From contig OZ345352.1 of the NCBI GenBank assembly GCA_977006965.1, positions 4,464,001 to 4,528,000 on the forward strand: a stretch of 64,000 nucleotides of DNA, written 5' to 3'. A program made the position numbers and the translations under genes. This document shows, piece by piece, positions 51,975 to 62,851 of the stretch (positions are counted from its first letter, which is position 1; every line of letters begins with the position of its first letter). The notes below the pieces were generated by a model, which was not told where the DNA came from, did not search any database, and was given only the letters and a program-made list of their open reading frames with translations. The stretch comes from Phymatolithon calcareum (Eukaryota; Rhodophyta; Florideophyceae; Hapalidiales).

Positions 51975-52290
51975 TCAATCGTCCAAGATGGATGGACTTT
52001 GAGTACTTCCGAAGGTCTGACAGTTATTGCCTCTTTCGGTAATATGAACTGGCTGTACGCGACTTGAAAAACTTTAATGAAGAAGGTACGATGTTTCTAG
52101 CTAGAGGAGTAGAAATTCCATTTTAAAGGATACAAAAGTAATACATCTGGGCACATATGAAGCACCATGGACTGATCCCGGAATCAATGGATAGGTATTA
52201 CAATCTACATAGAAAAGGTTGTAAGGGATGGGAAGGAAAAGTGCTCTGTCAGGTTTGGGCAAACGAACGCGTCGTAGACGGCATCGACAT
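51975..52290. other. Spacer between divergently oriented coding stretches
   Basis: About 300 bases; no motif or coding recognised. It separates the minus-strand hypothetical gene from the plus-strand degraded ORF. Confidence 0.4.
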
Positions 52291-52299
52291 GTTTAACTC

Positions 52300-55200
52300 G
52301 TGGCGATGAATGCGCGGAGTGCGATATTACCGAATTCGTCGGTCGATGCTGAGGTGGATGACAATCTTCGGTCTTGCACGACGCGCGGAATTGACAATGG
52401 ATGTATCGCAGATCATGAAAGTGTTCAGAAGGCGGGGTTGAGACCTAATGGAAATTCAAGCATTACAGCTCCGTCCGCCGATGCGGCTGGCAATGGACCA
52501 GTACAGGATGCCGGTATTGAAGTTCAGGAATAATTTACAAACGATCTGCTTGAGCAGAGTTTGGGCCTCGAACAAGAGTGTCATGAAGAACGGCGGACGG
52601 ATGGGTGCGAAAATGCGCAAGAACTCTCTAGCACGTTGCAAGAAGGACGGGCATCGCGTGATATCAGCAATGATGTCGGGAGGGAAGACGCAGAAGCTGT
52701 AACCACTTTTGACTCTAGAAGCATACTTCTGGATAGCTGGCGCGTAAGTTGGGCACTAATTCTAACGAGCGGCGGTAGAAGTTTCACAAGGGAGCAATAC
52801 CAGTCTGTGCGAAACCTTGCGTATGGTTTTGCGGTGATAGCGACTACATCTTGGAAGAGCGATGATAGCACCGATGTCGACACGACAGAGAGCAAAGTAA
52901 GCGTCATGCATCATTACTCCACTCTGCAGAAGAAATACAAGCCGCTTGTTCTTCATGTTCGAGCGTCGCGGTCTGTTGAGCACGTCGAGCCCGTGGACGA
53001 GACAAAGGCCGGGGTCCGGTTTAGGACAAGATCTGAAACAGGGGATGCACAAATACCCATGCGTACAATTCTGCCAAGTGAATACGCCCGAGCCGATATG
53101 GCCAGATCTGCTTTATGCACTGGATTCTCATCAGTGTTGAAAAGCAAATGCGTGGACAGTGTGCCTGTTGTACGAGCACGTAGTTGGTTCTGTGGCTCTC
53201 AAGCGTCTATGTCTTTTGATTACGAAAGTCAAGGTCATGAATGTGAGTACGCTTATGCTGAGGCGGGTGATACTGTCAAAGTCTAACTACTGGACAGAAT
53301 TGACGAAGGTTCAGTAAGTGAAGATGTGTGGAGGTGTTTTGGTATTACACGGACATCAGCAGGCAGAGTGGGCTTTACAGGTATTTACTCTCATTCTTAG
53401 ACTGTTCACGAATTTCGCCGGAAGAAAGATCCCAGTTTTCGCGAAGAATACCGGTAGGAAGTACTTCGTCGAGATAAGGAGATTGCCTTTATGTTTAACT
53501 ATCTGAGTTACAAATCGCCAACAGACTCAGTATCTGTGGAGATTCCATCAGCTAGTCCCGAGGACGGAGGATACGGCCCAGAAGTATGGGAATGACTATG
53601 ATGTAACGACGAGTCCACAGACATCTCCGGAGGAAATGGAATACGTTAAACGAAGGGGAGCCGCACTACGCGAGCGCCGCACGCAGATGGAAGCGGCGTA
53701 GAGTAGATAGGAAAAGCCCATTCTGAAACCCGAAGACTTTGTTGTCCTTCTGCGGCCGTTCAGAGGCGGGGATCGAAACAATTTCGATGTAGACTCGAAC
53801 CTGAGCGGAAAATTACCGAAAGGAAGAGTACGATCCGACATTGACGATCACCCAGTCGTACCAGGGGAGTGTTATGGGGGGGAGTAACACGAACCCCTTA
53901 TCATACCGATTTTTTGGATTTGCGTCTATAGTTTGTGTTTGATATAATTTTGCAGGGATTAATTGCTTCATAAAAAGGAGAATGAAAGCTGAAAATATGG
54001 CCCTCGTTCCCGGAACATTGGGAGTTGCCAATGTAGCGGTCGCTCTCGTTGCAGTATTCGATTTTGTGGTGAAAAACAATAGAAATATTCTGTAAACAAG
54101 AGTTATTATTGATACAGCCTGAACTCATAATTTTTGCCGGCACATCAATGTCATGCTTTTGCAGACAAGTTTTGAAACAAAAAAATCAGTGTTACTCCCC
54201 CCCATAACATTCCCCTGGTCGTACCGTGTCATTTTGATCCGTACATCGCGTCATTCTTGGCCCCTGATCATCTCTTGAGTGGTCATCTGGTAGACTGCAT
54301 CTCCTTGGTGGTGAAGCTATTGCCAACACCAGAGCTTCTGCAACTGTGTGAAAGATCAATTTTGGCACTTCTAGACGAATTCGGACTTCCTCGAAAAACT
54401 GTCTTTTCGATCATGTCAAAAAAGCGCTTTTCACAACGTCAATGACTGAAATTTTTGCGGTTGGAATCGTCGCAGAATTAGGGTTTCTTCAGTGATGTTC
54501 CATGAAGGAAGACACAACGAACGAGTGTTTGGTAAGCGACAAGTGCAAGAGTCCGATAGAGCTAGTCGGTTCTTGTGCAAAGCTCATTGCGCAAATATGG
54601 TGGAGACCAGAAGAGCGAAGAGACGGGAAGCAGGCCGTTCTGGACTACGGGCATGATCGCGGCTTGCGCAATATTCAGGGAATTCAGCACTCAGTAGAGG
54701 AACACATAGCGAGTGTGAAGTATCTGTGAAAATTTAGTAACGAAGAACAAGATGAGCTTGACGAAGGACGCTGCGGTCGCGAAAAAATGCGTAATCTGTC
54801 AAGAAAGCGACGAAGAGCGGAAATGGCCATCAAAGGCTTGGACAAACCTAACTTCCACCGCTTACGAGAATTGGCGTTTACAACAATACCTCTTGTGTCA
54901 TTAGTCGGGGAGCTTGTCCTCGAAAAAGCGCACCAGAGGCTAAAGAGTTCGTTCATACGGTCTAACAACAAAGATGCCCACCTTCAGTCAATGCATAGTG
55001 CTTCCATTGATTTCTGGCAATGACGGTTAACCCTGATATCTGACGGTTGCTATATGCGAATTGATCTGGCGCTTCTTGCTTGCTATAGGATTCTTGCGGG
55101 ACGCGAAGCTATTTCTGTTGTGAATGGTCACATTTCATGCGAAATTAAGCTTCACATTCGACGACTCTTAGGACCTGAGAGGTGCATTCTTGCGGAGCTT

Positions 55201-55890
55201 CATTGTCAACGAATGTCTGTACTTTCTCCCACATCCACGGCATCCTCTCCAATTTCATTGTCTCTAAAGTGTGCATACCGTCATATTCCGACAATTCCAC
55301 GCCACGCGGAAAGCCCACTCGATCATTGCCTACGGACAGCTTTCGCGAACGTGTTTAGGCGAAATACAGTTCTTCTGGCGGACGCCGTTTCTGCGCCTCG
55401 CGCATCAGGGGATTCCGGAACCCAATTTCGATCTGGAAATGTTTTGCAAATACTTTGCTACCATCCTTACAACCATGATTACCATTTCTCATTCCTCCTT
55501 CAAAAGAACTCCTCCAATCAAGACGAGTCGATGCAGGAGAGCTCTGAAGTATCTCTGTGGAACATGAGCCATGTTTTGAGCATAAAATGTATTGGCGGGG
55601 GCATGATGGCAGGTCAGAGTCAATTCTACGCAGTGGTAAAGCCCTGCGTAGTGCACAGAGGCCAGGAGTCCATGACTCAGTCCTCTTTCTGGAATGGCGC
55701 TATCAACGCCTTCGAAACTTATCAATTTGACGTAACACGAAACTGCTCTTTTGCCGAGCTCGACGAAACCATACGAAAAGCAGGAATAATCCGAAACACT
55801 CTGAACATAAGCGCGAACGCGAACAGGCTGATTGAAAATCGCTTCCTCGCTTTAACACGCGCAAAAGGATTTCCACCTCGGAAAGGCTAG
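52300..55890 (+). pseudogene. Long degraded protein-coding sequence of unknown family, split by a MITE
   Basis: Consecutive plus frames read as one large protein: 52303-52530, 52561-53286 (GRSFTREQYQSVRNLAYGFA), about 53290-53400, the region to 53861, then after the MITE 54250-54445 (APDHLLSGHLVDCISLVVKLL), 54502-54729, 54787-55023 and 55054-55890 (intact for 278 codons). Removing the MITE (53862-54217) and one 7-bp duplication makes the frame continuous across the site (DHPVV-PCHFDPYIASFLAPD). At least six stops or frameshifts remain. The length (over 1,000 codons) and setting suggest a transposase of a large DNA element, but no catalytic signature was recognised, so function is not assigned. 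A large cellular gene is the alternative. Confidence 0.5.
53862..54217. mobile_element. 7-bp-duplication MITE, copy C (356 bp)
   Basis: The ends CAGGGGAGTGTTATGGGGGG and the reverse complement of the copy B end are flanked by GTCGTAC at 53855-53861 and 54218-54224. The interior is homologous to copy B in the opposite orientation. The target is coding sequence that rejoins cleanly when it is removed, which proves the 7-bp duplication. Confidence 0.85.
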
Positions 55891-56344
55891 TTTCCCCGTT
55901 CGAATTGCAAACACAAGTAGATTTAAAGCTTTACGAATGATAGCGCTCCATAAACGAACATATGCCATGCAGAAACTGTCATCAGTCCAAACATTACTGC
56001 ACGCGCACATTACTGTCCACCTTGCATCCTTCCGAAGAGCAGACATAGACATAAATGAACCAGAGAACGTTGCAATGAACTGCACTCACCAGAAAAAAAG
56101 TAATAGAAGATACATATTGTTAGATGCAGAGTACCTTCGCGTTGATTACTCGCAAAGTGGCGCTCGGGCCAATTATCCGTCCAAAAAATAAACGTCGCCA
56201 TTGCCAACTGGCTCCATTCTCGAGTCGTAATTTCCACTCGATGTCTTTTCCTCGTCTGGTACAGTCGCTGCTGCAGACGCTTGGCGATGAGACTCTTTAT
56301 CCATCTTGAAGTCAGCCCATGACATTACACGACGTGCCATCTCA

Positions 56345-58093
56345 TTTTGATCAGTTTTGAGCTCTCTTTTTTCTTCTTGTTTCCGTCTGCACGCTGTCCC
56401 ATTGCAACTGTGGCAATGTCATCGCAGCTGTTCTTGTCAAGAACTTCATATTAAACCTGCCCAGAGCAGATGATTCAATCAATTCAACGCCGTTTCCTTC
56501 TCTCTCCATTGCACTATTAATGAGGCCTCGCAGCGCAAGCGCAGTAATATGGATGGCACGCAATGAAAGGCTGCTGTGCGAAAGCAGAGAGCCAAGATCC
56601 TTCACGCCGAAAGTCAATAAGAACGCTTGAGGCAATGCGGTGCAAGTTGAAAGGTTCGGAAATTTTCATCACAAGTTTTGGCCTCATTACTTCTGGATGC
56701 TGCGCTACCTCCGCTTGGTCTTCCTCTGAACGAACGACTTCTTTTGCGTACTTGAATGTTCCGTCCATGCACGTAAACTTCTGGAGAATATGCCTTTTGA
56801 AGGGTTCCAAGTTCTCGCTCTAAATAGAATCTAGATTAAGATCGCCGGTTATGACCTCAGAATATCCCAGATCGAACCTTGTGGGGCAATCACCGGTATA
56901 CTCAGCTCTTCATAGCATGTAGGCTCCGCTAGCTCGATGTCGAACCGCGCCGCACGGGCCATATCCACTGAACTGAATTCATGAGCTGCCTCTGTAATGA
57001 AAAGGAACTTCATGAATATCTGCTGTCGAGCATTCATGCGTCCGTCCGACATCATGCCGAGAAGAAGAGATAAAATACAATCCACCGCCTGCTCCCGAAG
57101 TCCTCGCAGCATTTCCTTGTCTAGAATGCTTGTTATTTACGAGTTAGAGTTTCTTTGGCGCTTCGAGCCTTCTTTTGCGATGGGAACAGTATTGGTTTTT
57201 TCAAGGCACTCCACGATCGGTTCCACAATTTTCGTTGTGGAATGGAACCCACCAAGCGACCGCATCCAGGGGGGACGTTCGCTCACTTCGGTCGAAATCT
57301 TCAACGCGAGAATATAAGATTATAGCAGCAACGCAGCTACTCACTATCAAGGACCAAAGCTAACCCATTTTCCCTCCCCATTTCGATGCGTTGTCCTCGC
57401 GATCTTTCGAGAAAAAAAGGAGCGATAATCCCGGAACGTCACCGAGTCTAGGCGCAATCCTTGCCGCAATTTCTTTCTGCCCTTGTGGAATCCAGAATTT
57501 GAACTGGTGATAGTCGTGCGCGAAACAGAGAAATATGAGCATAATCAGGTACTTGATGACGGGCGGCTGGTGCTTTTGCTTCGCAAGCAGCTCCATTAAA
57601 TTGGGCACGTCAGCAGGCTCAGGAAGATCGCTTTTAGAAGATAGCGGTTTCAACATCCTCACGGGGCTCGGACCGCAATTGCTCGACACGGCCCGAATTG
57701 CAGATATCAATCCCAACTGCTCGATTAGGGTCTTCAGTTCTTCCTGTAGCTCTTTTCGGAGACTTTTGATTTCGTCCCGAATAGAGTTCTCATGCAATTG
57801 AAGCCAGACGTCTACACGACCGATTTCCTTAACCACTTGCGCCAGCAGAGGATCCTCAATTAGCCGAAAGTGCTCCGCAGCTTGTTCAGTGCGACGACCT
57901 TCGGGACGATTTTCCCTTCCTTGCACGCCCCTTACTTGCACGCCATTCTTACCACAGCGATCCTCAGCGCCATTCCTCGCACGACATTCTGGGCGGTTTT
58001 CACGTCAGTACCGCCACCGCGCTCAGTTGATCCATGTCTCTCACGACCTCGCACTGGTTCCGCATTTCGCTCAGCCTGATTTCCGCTTGACAT
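56345..58093 (-). pseudogene. Degraded gene: charged N-terminus, coiled coil, membrane segment, helical repeats
   Basis: From ATG 58093 (minus): an Arg/Gly-rich N-terminus (AEPVRGRERHGSTERGGGTD). A one-base loss near 58008 changes frame to ENRPECRARNGAEDRCGKNG, followed by a second ENRPEGRR repeat. Next come a coiled coil (IRDEIKSLRKELQEELKTLI), a hydrophobic segment (VIKYLIMLIFLCFAH) and DREDNASKW (57941-57360). Further minus frames continue with VEPIVECLEKTNTVPIAKEG and MLRGLREQAVDCILSLLLGM (to 56849), then AEVAQHPEVMRPKLVMKISE and, in another frame, FLLTFGVKDLGSLLSHSSLS (56810-56351), suggestive of armadillo-like helices. At least three stops or frameshifts break it. No family recognised. 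The gene at the right window edge has a similar helix-plus-membrane layout. Confidence 0.45.
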
Positions 58094-58203
58094 GATTCGA
58101 TATCCGTACGCTATGCACTGTTCGAATAGCGAATGCCGCAAACCACAGCATGTTCGGTCTCTCTTAAGACAGTCCCAGGACTGATAGGATACTCGTGGTC
58201 CTT

Positions 58204-58223
58204 GGGTGTCCTATAGGACACCC
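58204..58223. other. Perfect 20-bp palindrome
   Basis: GGGTGTCCTA followed directly by its reverse complement. No flanking duplication. It could be a protein-binding site or a collapsed end pair. Confidence 0.6.
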
Positions 58224-58399
58224 CAGTATTCTGGCTGGGAATATGACTATGTATCTTCCGGCTGTGAGCTCGACACACGCTGATGCTGGATTCGTAGCTG
58301 TAAGCTGATTTCATTACACATTTCTTCGTAACCGTCTGACCGAGGTCAGATGGACACGTTGAAACGGCGGCGCGCCACCGGCCTGACCGTATTCCGCCA

Positions 58400-58825
58400 T
58401 CCCCGCCCCTACATAACATGTCGAGTCCATTTCCAAGCTTCTTCCATTGGCGAAATCTATTCCGGAACCAAGGAATCTGCCTCAGCCTCGTGCACGTCGC
58501 GGCCTTCACCATGTTCGTTTCAATCTTCAGGCTGCCATCGATAATGGCTTCGAACGTGGTGATAACCGCGATCTGAATCGAATGGTACGCCGGGTCATAT
58601 CAGATGTTGATGAGAATGGTAAACTTCCTTACATTTTCGTAAATTTGTTACTAATCTTTGCCTGTCACCTTCTCTATTGAACTCAGGCCCTCCACAGCTG
58701 GACTGCTGCAATGTACCGATCAAACACTGACAAGGTCGCTTTGTATCTCACCGCCGCTTCGTCTCTTCAGCCCAGATGCCACAAACACCGTCCGCCTCAG
58801 CCCACGTATCATTGATACGTGATAG
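58400..58825 (+). CDS. Candidate small gene with a 48-nt intron, function unknown
   Basis: An open plus frame after a TAA near 58417 reads HVESISKLLPLAKSIPEPRN, then RFNLQAAIDNGFERGDNRDL and RMVRRVISDVDENGKLPYIF. A GT-AG intron (58640-58687) with a TACTAAT branch-like motif would join it in phase to ALHSWTAAMYRSNTDKVALY and LTAASSLQPRCHKH, ending at a TGA near 58814. No ATG is present in the first exon, so it would need an upstream exon or a non-ATG start. No known domain. The fit of donor, branch motif, acceptor and reading phase is the main support. Confidence 0.35.
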
Positions 58826-59954
58826 ACGGAGATTTTTGGCATCAGCATTCTGCATTGGAGTCAATCAGTCATAGCTGTGAAGTAAGAGTTGATGGCAGAG
58901 CCTGATTTTGTCGATGATTGGTCTTCCGTTTAAGGTCTTCAAAGACGCTGCCAAATAATACTGTGTCCTGGAAAATAAGGGATGAGGTAAGTCCATTCAT
59001 GCGTTCTTTCACAGACGAGAGCTTTCTTGCTTTTCATGAACTGCTGACCAGTGAACTTGATGTCTTCATGACGGAAGTCTCCTGTGCGGTTTCTGCACCA
59101 GTACCATCCAGAGATATAGTCTCAAGCTATGAAAATCTCATCCGGCAGTGCAATCTACAGAGAGACCCCAAAACTCAGCGCGCGTGTATAAGTACTAAAG
59201 CAAGGGCAAGCGCTGAACGCAGCGACCAATTTCATTGTTACCTACGATGACATTAATTCAAGAGTTTGTGATTATTTTGCGAATGCAGGCAATAACCAAG
59301 GACTCCTCATCTTATTTCTTGGATATCTATGAAAAAAAATGTAATTGTACAATATTCCGAGCAGAGACAAGTTCTCCGCCTAACATTATAACTTTTCGTT
59401 ATTCCTATCTTACAGCCTTTAGCACTGTGGTTTAAATACAGATCATTCCCTAAAATTAAAGAGGGAAATTTCAATATCCACCATCGTATATTCCATTTTC
59501 TTTCAGGAATTAATCGTACCTTCGGTAGCTTCATGTACATGGTCTCCTCTTACCATTCTCAAACTCTTCGCGTCCAAGTGACAAGTCCTGTTCATAGATG
59601 TTTCATACTTTTCATGTGAACTTGACGCACATCAGCCATCTCCTGATCAATATGCTGAAGGAGAGGATATCGCAACTAACAATTCACAGCCTGTCAGTCC
59701 CCGAACAAGCACAGTCACTTGCTCTAATTCTGGCGCGTCCGAGTTGCCCTAGAGGCATTACACAAAGTTCTTGCTAGAAAAGTTTCCCCAATTTCTTAAG
59801 TCCACGGTCCCACGACTTTTACATTCTATTTCGATCATAACTTCCGCTCTAGATCGAGTACTCAAAAGTGCTTGATTTTCAACAAATTATCCAATTTTGC
59901 TCCCGCAGTGCGTGAAAATTGGTGATAGGGAAAATATTTATCCATAATTATTCA
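58826..59954. other. AT-rich spacer, no gene recognised
   Basis: A short plus frame at 58918-59250 (RDEVSPFMRSFTDESFLAFH) is plausible protein but isolated. The remainder is AT-rich with no repeat or coding signal. Confidence 0.35.
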
Positions 59955-60146
59955 GAGAATGTGCACGGCTGGCACTTCACAGCAATGCATTTTCCACCTG
60001 AGGGGCATAGCCCACTCTTATGCTCTCAAGTATTACAAATATGTTATTTATAAAAAATAGAAATCTCAGCATCATAGTCTTCGGCCCGTTTTCCATGGAC
60101 ACATGAATGCATGACGATGTGAACCTATTCTACAGCTTGACGGAAA
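59955..60146. repeat. Fold-back family, right arm only
   Basis: It carries GGCTGGCACTTCACAGC and ends TCTACAGCTTGACGGAAAC, the reverse complement of the left-arm end at 50343 and 39822. No left arm was found nearby. Confidence 0.6.
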
Positions 60147-60552
60147 CAAGCGAGATACCTTGGATATCCTTAATTCGAATATCTCATCCCGTGAGTGTCC
60201 AAGTGAATCTTTTACATGGGTTCAGTCTCCTAGTAACTGATCCAGTGCTTTTTCGTTCATCTTGGCCTCATCTCCGGTCATTCGGTAACATGAAAGGTGA
60301 TCCTGAAGAGTATCCATCAGACTTGGTACACTAGTGCCAAAATCCGGTACAGGTGGGAGTGGAAAAAGGCCGAAGCGTTCATCGTGTTGATGCATTTTTT
60401 TCTTGCTTTTCTCTTGATATGAAACTTTCCCTGGTGCAAGAACCGAATGCACCGAAGAAGAGAGAACGGGAAATTGAGCACCATGTTGATATTGAAGAGG
60501 GTATAGGCGAAAATTTTCTGAAAAGTAGAATAAATTCGATGTTGACATTCTT

Positions 60553-61075
60553 CTATGAGTTCAGGCACCAGTCATTCGACCGACCAGTATCTTTTTTTGA
60601 AAATGATCCTGATTTAAGAGCTGCGATAAAAATAGCGATAAAAATAAGCATAGACAGTAGTGCACGAACACCAGTGACTACAATTGCGGAGTCAGTGTAG
60701 GTCACAGGACTTTGACCGCGATTGTTGACCCTAACAGTGCCTGTATAGCGCAATACTCTAGCAGGAAATTGAGTTACTAGATCACCAGAGTCGACAAATC
60801 GAAAGTACTTGTCTTTCAATTCCGCGGATAGAAATTTTGCGATCCTCTTGCATACAGTCCTTGCTGGCCAATCGTAACAATTTGCGCAACTTTTTGTAAC
60901 TCGCTTTGTTCTTTGATGAAGCGGCATGCCGACATTAGTGCACATGCACCTCCTAGCGAATGGCCTGTGAAAATTACTTTCCGGTTATTTCCAGATGTTA
61001 GCCGTTGCAGTTTAACACTGACTCCGCCGTCGACTCCTTCCATCTACGCTCTGTCCGTGTACCTCCAAAATCCCC
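60553..61075 (-). pseudogene. Class 3 lipase-like gene, copy 2, truncated by LINE-A
   Basis: The minus strand begins directly at the LINE-A tail with RGFWRYTDRA, then a TAG where copy 1 has Trp, then VKLQRLTSGNNRKVIFTGHS and GHSLGGACALMSACRF (nucleophile elbow). A frame change leads to YDWPARTVCKRIAKFLSAEL, KDKYFRFVDSGDLVTQFPAR and RVLRYTGTVRVNNRGQSPVT, ending in a hydrophobic stretch (ALLSMLIFIAIFIAAL) that could be a C-terminal membrane anchor. The N-terminal half seen in copy 1 is missing, replaced by the LINE-A 3' end. It resembles copy 1 closely enough to be a paralogue. Inactive as it stands. Confidence 0.7.
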
Positions 61076-61610
61076 TCTTTCTTCTTTCTGTCTTTATTGC
61101 AGAGAACGTTAGTTTAATGTCCGAAATTCCTTCGAGCAAGTTCTCATTGTTCAGAAATTTGAGTATCACAATGGGTCTCTCCCTGCACAGATCTTCTACA
61201 GTTTTGTTCAGTACTCTTCCTACGAATCGTTGTTGAGATACAGTACGACCAGAACAGTGTAGGAGCAGGTGCTCCACTGTGTCCTTAACGCCATATGGGC
61301 ACATCTTGTACACCGGGTCATAGAGTCGCGGTTTATCATCATCACAGTCCGTGCACCATGACATCAGCCTGTGAATATGATTCGCAAATATCATTATCAC
61401 TGCTTGTCGGTGCGCTCGCATTGCAAAGCCTAGCGATGCAATGCTCGCGGATGGAACCTTGTCGCCGATCAACCTGATCGCCCTGGGGGACGGCCATATT
61501 CCGCATCGTACGATATCAGACCGCCTGCCGCGGGTCAGGACCAGCATCGCGGAATGTTTGCTGGTCGGTTGAGTTTCCAATCGGTTTGTCGGTCGGCGCG
61601 AGGACGGCAA
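61076..61610 (-). mobile_element. LINE-A-related 3' end fragment
   Basis: The minus strand reads ASIASLGFAMRAHRQAVIMI, PRLYDPVYKMCPYGVKDTVE and HLLLHCSGRTVSQQRF (complete CX2CX9HX4C finger), RVLNKTVEDLCRERPIVILK, then a short (AAAG)-type tail and the lipase sequence. It preserves the finger better than the plus LINE-A at 15.4-19.3 kb. The upstream part diverges more, so it may be a sister subfamily. 5'-truncated. Confidence 0.7.
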
Positions 61611-62850
61611 GCGCACCGCAGGCCACTACAGACAGGTACTTTTCGTTGCAAATTTTGTCAGGTGTTGTTCGAAAGAAGGGTTAAATTGCAGAAACGTATG
61701 ACGAGCATCTCAAAAAGGGAGCCATCGTTTGTTCGGACGGGCGATCTGGAATACTGAAATAGTTTGACTATGCTCTAATCGGTACGGAAGACGTGGCTCG
61801 CGAGAGATGACGCATACCGAACACACCCGAGTCCACTGTCCATGCAAACGTTCTTAATTTGCGAACCAACGAGAACTGGAAACTTCATGGGCACTTTACC
61901 ATTATCTAAGCCACATTGGTCCTCAACAAGAATCAAGAAGTGGCGAAGCGCCTGCCGTAATTATCGGTTCTAAGTCTCTTCAGTGACCTTAGTTTCGCAG
62001 TGACACGACGTCGCTGTCGTGCTTGAAAAGCTTTGCGCGATGTGTACGCTATTACTTCCAAAAACGGTGATGAGCTCATTCTGGATAAGCTGCCGCTGAT
62101 TACACCAGATGCAACACTGTATAATCACCGATGAGGGTCGAAAATGTATCCTCAGTAACGTTGGCAAATGACACCCATTCATCCAGTTTTTCCGCCCAAT
62201 CCACAACTGTCATGCCTGCCCCGCTTTTTCGCTTTGGTTGCGACCGCATTTTCCGTTTCCCTTGAACATTTATGTTTCCTGCGCGCTTTCTTACTCGTCA
62301 CTCAGAGCGGAACGAGGGCGGATAGACGAAAATATTGAGTTGTATGAGAGCGGGTCCGTTGGATTCAATTTTAATAGCGCCCTTTCCATGTCCTACATGT
62401 CGTACCTGTACGGCAATGCGTCGGAGGTAAACGGTTTACCGTCAGGACACAGAAAGGTTAAATCTACGACCCAGAAAATATCCAACGCCGGTCGTGACGC
62501 TTTAAACCCGGGTTGGTCAAGAGAGGAAGAAGGGATTTAAAAAAGTTGCTCCACGGTTCTCCATCCAGTGCCCATACTGTAACAGATATTCATGCCTAGC
62601 ATCCGCACAACTGCACCAAGCACAGATTCACATATCTTCGCCCGCCGTCTCTGTCCATTCACCATGCCATTTCGCAGATTATCGATTATCATTTATTCTG
62701 ACATAATGTTTTCTCCAACTGGCTGCGCAACACAATCTCGTGGAATTTACACACTCTCTGGTGTTCAAACTATTCGAAAGCGATGTCAACTGAAGAAGAA
62801 CTGTACTTTTCCATCACATCAGAAAGCTATCGTCCCCGCTCACACCGATC
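61611..62850. other. Spacer with short unassigned frames
   Basis: The plus frame at 62238-62540 (ERGRIDENIELYESGSVGFN, SMSYMSYLYGNASEVNGLPS) is open for 100 codons and plausible as protein but isolated and unrecognised. No repeat ends identified. Confidence 0.3.
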
Positions 62851-62851
62851 T

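Noticed and set aside
58111-58512. 133-codon minus frame between the degraded gene and the candidate intron-containing gene
   Set aside because: It overlaps both the palindrome and the antisense of the better-supported plus-strand exon, with a composition unlike real protein.
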